Source: Powellomyces hirtus (Eukaryota; Chytridiomycota; Chytridiomycetes; Spizellomycetales; Powellomycetaceae). Taken from it: DNA of 64,000 bases. This document shows positions 58,972 through 64,000 of the stretch, piece by piece. The notes under the pieces are model-generated. The model worked only from the letters and a program-made list of their open reading frames with translations, was not told the DNA's origin and ran no database searches. The position numbers were made by a program, and so were the translations under genes. How positions within the stretch are numbered: position 1 is the stretch's first letter; the number at the start of each line of letters is the position of its first letter. The stretch is taken from positions 620,001 through 684,000 of the forward strand of contig JAHLKG010000016.1 in the NCBI GenBank assembly GCA_025526995.1. Direction: 5' to 3'.

Positions 58972-61900
58972 TCAAAACGGCGAGCCCACTTGATCGGCGG
59001 CAGCACCAGCGTCCGGGATGGTTGTCAACATGTTGATGATCGCATCGATCGTCAACGGTTTGGCAGCATACGAATCAAAGATTTTGAGATAGCTTCCTTT
59101 CTCCTCCTCCATCGCATTAGCCGTCACTGCCACGAGCCATGGTGGTTTTCGATCCGTGAAGCTCAAGCTGGCCCATCGCCGCCGTGCGTCCGTGAGATGC
59201 TCCTTTTGATGAATGTCAAATTCGTCTTCTTCTTCGTCCTCCGGGAGAATGTCTCCACTTGATAGTGACCAGGTGAAGCGAGCCAGCGTAAACCCGCCCG
59301 GGCTCATCACGGGCGTGGCGGTTAGGTCCGATCTGTTGTATCTCGGCGGCCGCCAGAATCTGCGGATGGCGGAAGCGGCTGCCACGCCGTCCATCAGAGG
59401 CATTCTAATATCGAGGAGAACAATGTCGAACCCAGGCCGTGGGTCTCTCAGCGGCGGGGCCGTACCCGGAGCAGATGCATCTTTTCTGCTTTCTGGGGCG
59501 GATGCAGGCACGTCGGACGTGTAAACTCGTTCAAAGATTTCCACGGCTGCCAGTCCATCGAAAGCAACAGTAACGGACGCTGGAGGTGGGTTTGGCTGGT
59601 CTGCAGGGTTTTCCGTGTACCCCAGCTTGGATAGCATTGTCAACAGTACTTTGCGGTTGATTGGATTATCTGTTGTGCAAGAGATTGTTGAAGACACTAA
59701 CGAGCCTGCGCCCGAGAATTTGAACAGACAAATGACCAGCACGAATAGAACGCACCTTCTGCCAATAGTATCCGCAACGGATGATCCCGAGCTACGTTCT
59801 GATTGTGCTTAAACCTTCCAGTATTGAATGACACGTTTGACGTGAGAGATGATCGCGCACTTCCCGTTTCGCTGATCGCGCCATCGGGCGGCAGCATCGT
59901 CGATTGCCCATCCGGTCTCATTGAAACAGCATGAACGAGAACATCCCTCAGCGCCATAGCACGAACGGGCTTCCGCAAGATTTGCATATTGGGTATAGTT
60001 GCTGGCGAGGACGGGCGCGATTCTCGAATAGAGGGCGGGCTCGAGGAGTTGAAGGAGTAGGAAAGTTCCGAAGAAGTATAGGCACGGTTGTCAATGAGAG
60101 GATGCCGGCGCGCATTCGCTGCCTGGCGGTCTAGCAACAGGACAAGTTGCGGATATGGTGGACGTGGTGTTCCGAGGCTTTCCGGTGATCCATTTGGCTG
60201 GGTGGAGGTGCAGCGCGCGACAACAGCTTGCCTATCCTCTGTTGAGATTGACTCATCCATGACAATGACATCGAAGGGTTCCTTACCCGCTACGTGTCGG
60301 AGGAATCGAATTGCTTCGCCAGCCGCCACAACGGGAACGACCGACATGCCCCACACCACAAGTTGCCGAGCCCATATCTTGTTTGCTTCGCCATTGGGGA
60401 CAATCAGCAAGACACGTCTACCCATGAGCGTGGGAACCGGTCGGTGGAGTAAGGGGTCGCTTGTTATGCCAGAAGACGGAGGGGTGATTCGACTGGAGTC
60501 GGTCAGGGAAATAGCAGCCATACGATCATGCAGGGAATGTACAGGCGCAGGTGGAGCCGAAATCCAAAATCGGAAGGTGGCACCTTCACCGGGAACACCC
60601 GAACTGTCACACATGATATCTCCGCCCATGAGTTGGACCAGCCGCTTGCAAACAGCCAACCCTAAGCCCGTGCCGCCATAAACCCTTGTGGCGTGAGAAT
60701 CAATTTGTGAAAAGGGCTGGAAGAGACGATGCTGAGCCCGTGGAGATATGCCAAATCCCGTGTCCTTGACTGAAATATGTAGAGTTCCGCTTGGTGTGGT
60801 GTTTCGCATATGCGCCTCTGGCGTTCCATGGCAAGTTTCAGACGAAGGCGGTGATGGAGATCCAAAAGTGTTTCCCGATTGGTCATCAAGCTCGTATCGA
60901 ATGTACACGCTGACGTGTCCCTCTGCGGTGAACTTGGCTGCATTGTTCAAAAGGTTGATCAACACTTGTTTCAGACGCGCCAAATCGCATATCACAATGT
61001 TTGGGGTGCTTGGATGGATCGACCAGACGAACAGAAGGTCATTTGAAGACGCCGATGAGGATACGATATCCACGGCCTCCTCAAGGATCTGGCGGATCAC
61101 AACCGGGTGTGGCTCAAGTTCCAACTTGCCCGACTCGATCTTGCTGTAGTCCAACGTCTCGTTGATGATGACCTTTATGGGAGTTGCAGACCATTATAGT
61201 TAGCAAGCCACATCAAGTTCATAGATAGAACCACCCGCTCCGTACCTGCAAATGACTCCCGCTGGATCTGACGGTCTCCACAAACTCCTTCTGCTCTGCG
61301 TCCAGTTGTGTGTCGAGTAAAAGGTCCGTCATACCAATGACGGCATTGAGCGGTGTTCTCATCTCATGTGACATAATCGCTGAGAGATATAGATTAAGAT
61401 GAGATTGTGTCATCGTTTTCGGTTGTTTAGACATGTTCAGACAAACCTAGGAATTGACGGGCAAATTGTGAATTAGCTTCGGCAGCCGCAATGGCTTTAC
61501 GCTGAGCGGCAAGCATTTGCGCTGCCCAATCTCGCCGCGTTTTGGACATGGCCAGCTGCGATTTGACTCTGGACACGAGTTCAGGAACATGGAACGGTTT
61601 GCAGATATAGTCATCGGCACCGGTTTCCAGACCGTCCTTGATGGCTTCAGGTCCAGCGCGAGCGGAGAGGAGAATGATGGGCACATACAAGGCATGATAA
61701 TCCCATCGTGGATCGACGGGCGTGTCATGGTCGTCGCCTTTTCGCCCGGCGGCGGCAATGACAGATAGTTTCGCGCGGAACTTTGACGACCGCAAGGTTT
61801 TGGCGAGCATCTTCCCGTCCATTTCCGGCATTTGGATGTCGCTGATGATGAGGTCTGGCAGGCGCTTTTGGATAGAGTCCAACGCAGCCCGGCCGTTCGC

Positions 61901-64000
61901 CGCAGATCCAACCTCACAGAAAGGCGAGAGCAGAGTTTGTAAGTATGATCGCATGTCCCTATCGTAATTGCATTAAGATATGTCAACACAAATCAAAAAA
62001 GACACAGGGGACCAGCAAGATTCACTACCGATTGTCGTCCACACAGAGCACATAGCCGCACGAATTGCCGATCGTGCTTATGCTCAGCCACTCTACTATC
62101 GGATCAGTAACACCTCGAGGCGAAAGCTCAGCTGAACTTTGCCCATCACCGCCGGTGCTAAGATCGTCGGAAAGCCATTGACTTGCCGCCACAACGGCCT
62201 GATTGGCACTAGCGGAACCTCGCAAGATCTCAATCGCGCCAGCATCCACTTTGCGCTCCGGGGGTATATGAGAGTCGCCTAATGGCAACACGACGGTGAA
62301 TGTTGACCCTGTCCCCTCCAGGCTTCTCACTGCAATAAAACCCGAATGAAACTGGACGATCTCTCTCACAAGAGAAAGACCAATCCCCGTCCCTTCGTAA
62401 CTTCGACCTTTAGAGCTTTCCACTCGGTGAAACCGGTCAAATATAAGAGGGATATCTTTTTGTGGTATACCAACGCCCGTGTCGGCAACGGAGAATGCCA
62501 CGTATCTTGTAACCGTGCTACCGTCAATCTCGGAGAACAGTTCCGCCTGAACTTCAGGAGTAAGCGGTTGGACGGTGACGCGGATGTGACCTTCTAATGT
62601 ATACTTGAAGCTGTTTGAAAGCAGGTTGAGGACGACTTTTTCCCAATGATTGACGCTGACCCAAACTGCTTCTGATAGCGGATGGGCATTAACACTGAGC
62701 TTGATTCCAGCCTTGTCACATAATGACTGAAAGGAGCTTGCCATCTCCGCCGTTACAGTCGAGAGATCGATTGCTGAAAAGGATATGGACGTCGTACCGG
62801 TTTCGATCCGCGAAAAGTCAAGTAAGGTGTTGACTAACCGTAAAAGACGGGATGCGTTCCGGTAGATCAGGCGAATACCTTCAGCGTCGATGGAAGGTTC
62901 GGGAAGACTCAGCGCTTGCTCCAGCGGAGCGATGGACAAGGTCAACGGCGTTCTCAGCTCGTGCGAGACGTTACTACGGAGGGGCTTGACCATTTAGCGT
63001 CCTGTGCGATAACGCAACAAACGAAATAAAATAAAATCACGCGTGATAGAGTCAGCAGATGGCCCTTTCTGTCTCACCTGAAGAAGACCTGCTTTTGTCT
63101 ATCAAGCTCCAAGAGCATTTCGGCACGTTTTCGCTCTTCTTCATGCGCCTTCGCATTCGTAACGGCGATGAAGACTTGTGAAGCGATGAGTCGATAGAAC
63201 GATCTGTAATCTGCGTCCAGCGCTTTGTTCGGATTGACTGCCCCAACCATCACTCCCAGTGCCTTTGAATCGTGATGACTTGACGATCGAATGGGTAGCA
63301 CCACGGCCGTATGCACAAGATCATCCCATGGTCCTCCGACAACCTGAGCAAAGTTCTGCACGTCTGTGACTTCCGTGAGACCGGATGCAAGCGCCACATT
63401 TAAAGACCAGATATCGTCTTTGACATCTTTCCCAATTTTGACACGCGCGGGGGCAGTGTTTGGGTTGGCTGTCGTATCGAGGCCAATGGTCTTTGTCAAC
63501 ACCAGATGCTCTGTATTAGAATCCGCTAGATAAATGATGGCAAAAGGTACTGTTGTCTTTCTGCCTGCCAGCGCAGTCGCAATGCCATTAAGAGCGACAT
63601 CGACTGAGCTCGTATTTGTGGCGCTCATGGAAACATCACGCAACACGTTCATTCGCTCCGCAAAAATGATGGATTGGGTTTGTTCGCAGCACACTGCCAG
63701 CATTCCAGCAATACGGCCTTCGTCGTCCATGGCGGGGGAATGTGACACACTAAAGTAGGCTTCTTCACGATATCCCGCTCGGATAAGTTGTAAAGGAAGT
63801 GCGGGCACCCAAGTCGGCTGGCCCGATAAAGCCTGATAAACAAGTGGCTCAAGAACGCCCCAGGATTCGTTTAATGTGACTTTGATGTCTATTCCCAGAG
63901 CGGCTGGGTGTCTCGCGCCGATGAGAACGCTGTACGCGTCGTTGTATATCTGAATCTGCCGGACCAACACGTCAACTACGGAAACAGGGAAATAAAGGCG
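58972..64000 (-). CDS. Tandem hybrid histidine kinase (C-terminal part, truncated by the window)
   Basis: A large - strand gene whose N-terminus lies beyond 64000. Order: a PAS-like domain ([20 protein letters not shown]), a GAF-like domain, a first kinase (VSHELRTPL with the phospho-His; [14 protein letters not shown]-box; [15 protein letters not shown]), receiver 1 ([18 protein letters not shown] with phospho-Asp, K in ICKPF), a second kinase ([42 protein letters not shown]), a degenerate receiver-like stretch ([10 protein letters not shown]), and receiver 3 ([25 protein letters not shown]). Such proteins pass phosphate through two His-Asp steps to a phosphotransfer protein, as in osmotic or light responses of fungi. 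The exons I followed keep frame at short introns. Confidence 0.92.

Overview
The window looks like nuclear DNA of a zoosporic (flagellated) fungus, most likely a chytrid-type lineage. The host genes have fungal architecture: a fungal-type hybrid histidine kinase, a Vps36 with two NZF zinc fingers inside its GLUE domain, a C-terminally anchored multi-START protein and many short GT-AG introns. A full IFT140 gene implies a cilium or flagellum. No database could be searched, so the lineage is an inference. All products were assigned by reading motifs and hand-splicing exons; most joins keep the reading frame exactly.

Left part (1-19520): a nested pile of transposable elements. Four related Ty1/copia elements lie here. 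A and B are + strand and decayed. C is + strand and inserted into B. D is - strand, 5.76 kb, almost complete, and inserted into the integrase of C. The copia elements carry a chromodomain after the integrase, a primer-binding site matching the anticodon arm of initiator tRNA-Met, and a double CACGTG site in the LTR. D has one 1625-codon gag-pol frame interrupted only by three TGA codons, and these look like CpG-deamination scars. To the right, a 3.56 kb PIF/Harbinger DNA transposon with ~35 bp inverted ends and a TTA target duplication sits inside an LTR remnant. It encodes a DDE transposase, a Myb/SANT-like protein and a third, small spliced protein that I do not recognise.

Right part (20273-64000): a gene-dense host region. 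In order: P4-ATPase flippase (-), MCT-family transporter (+), IFT140 (-), a Tc1/mariner relic (-), VPS36 (+), TFIIS (-), an Alba/Rpp25-like protein (+), an SFT2-family Golgi protein (-), MAF1 (+), a 1678-residue triple-START membrane protein (-), NAD kinase (+), a peroxisome-tagged NADH pyrophosphatase (-), ribosomal protein L35/uL29 (-) and a tandem hybrid histidine kinase (-) that runs off the right end.

Functional links: membrane lipid and vesicle traffic (flippase, VPS36, SFT2, START protein), RNA polymerase and RNA biology (TFIIS, Alba/Rpp25, MAF1, L35), and a tail-to-tail NAD pair (NAD kinase and NADH pyrophosphatase). Several introns carry 12-19 nt poly(C) tracts on the sense strand, and the SFT2/MAF1 interval is full of microsatellites. 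I saw no tRNA, rRNA or CRISPR features.
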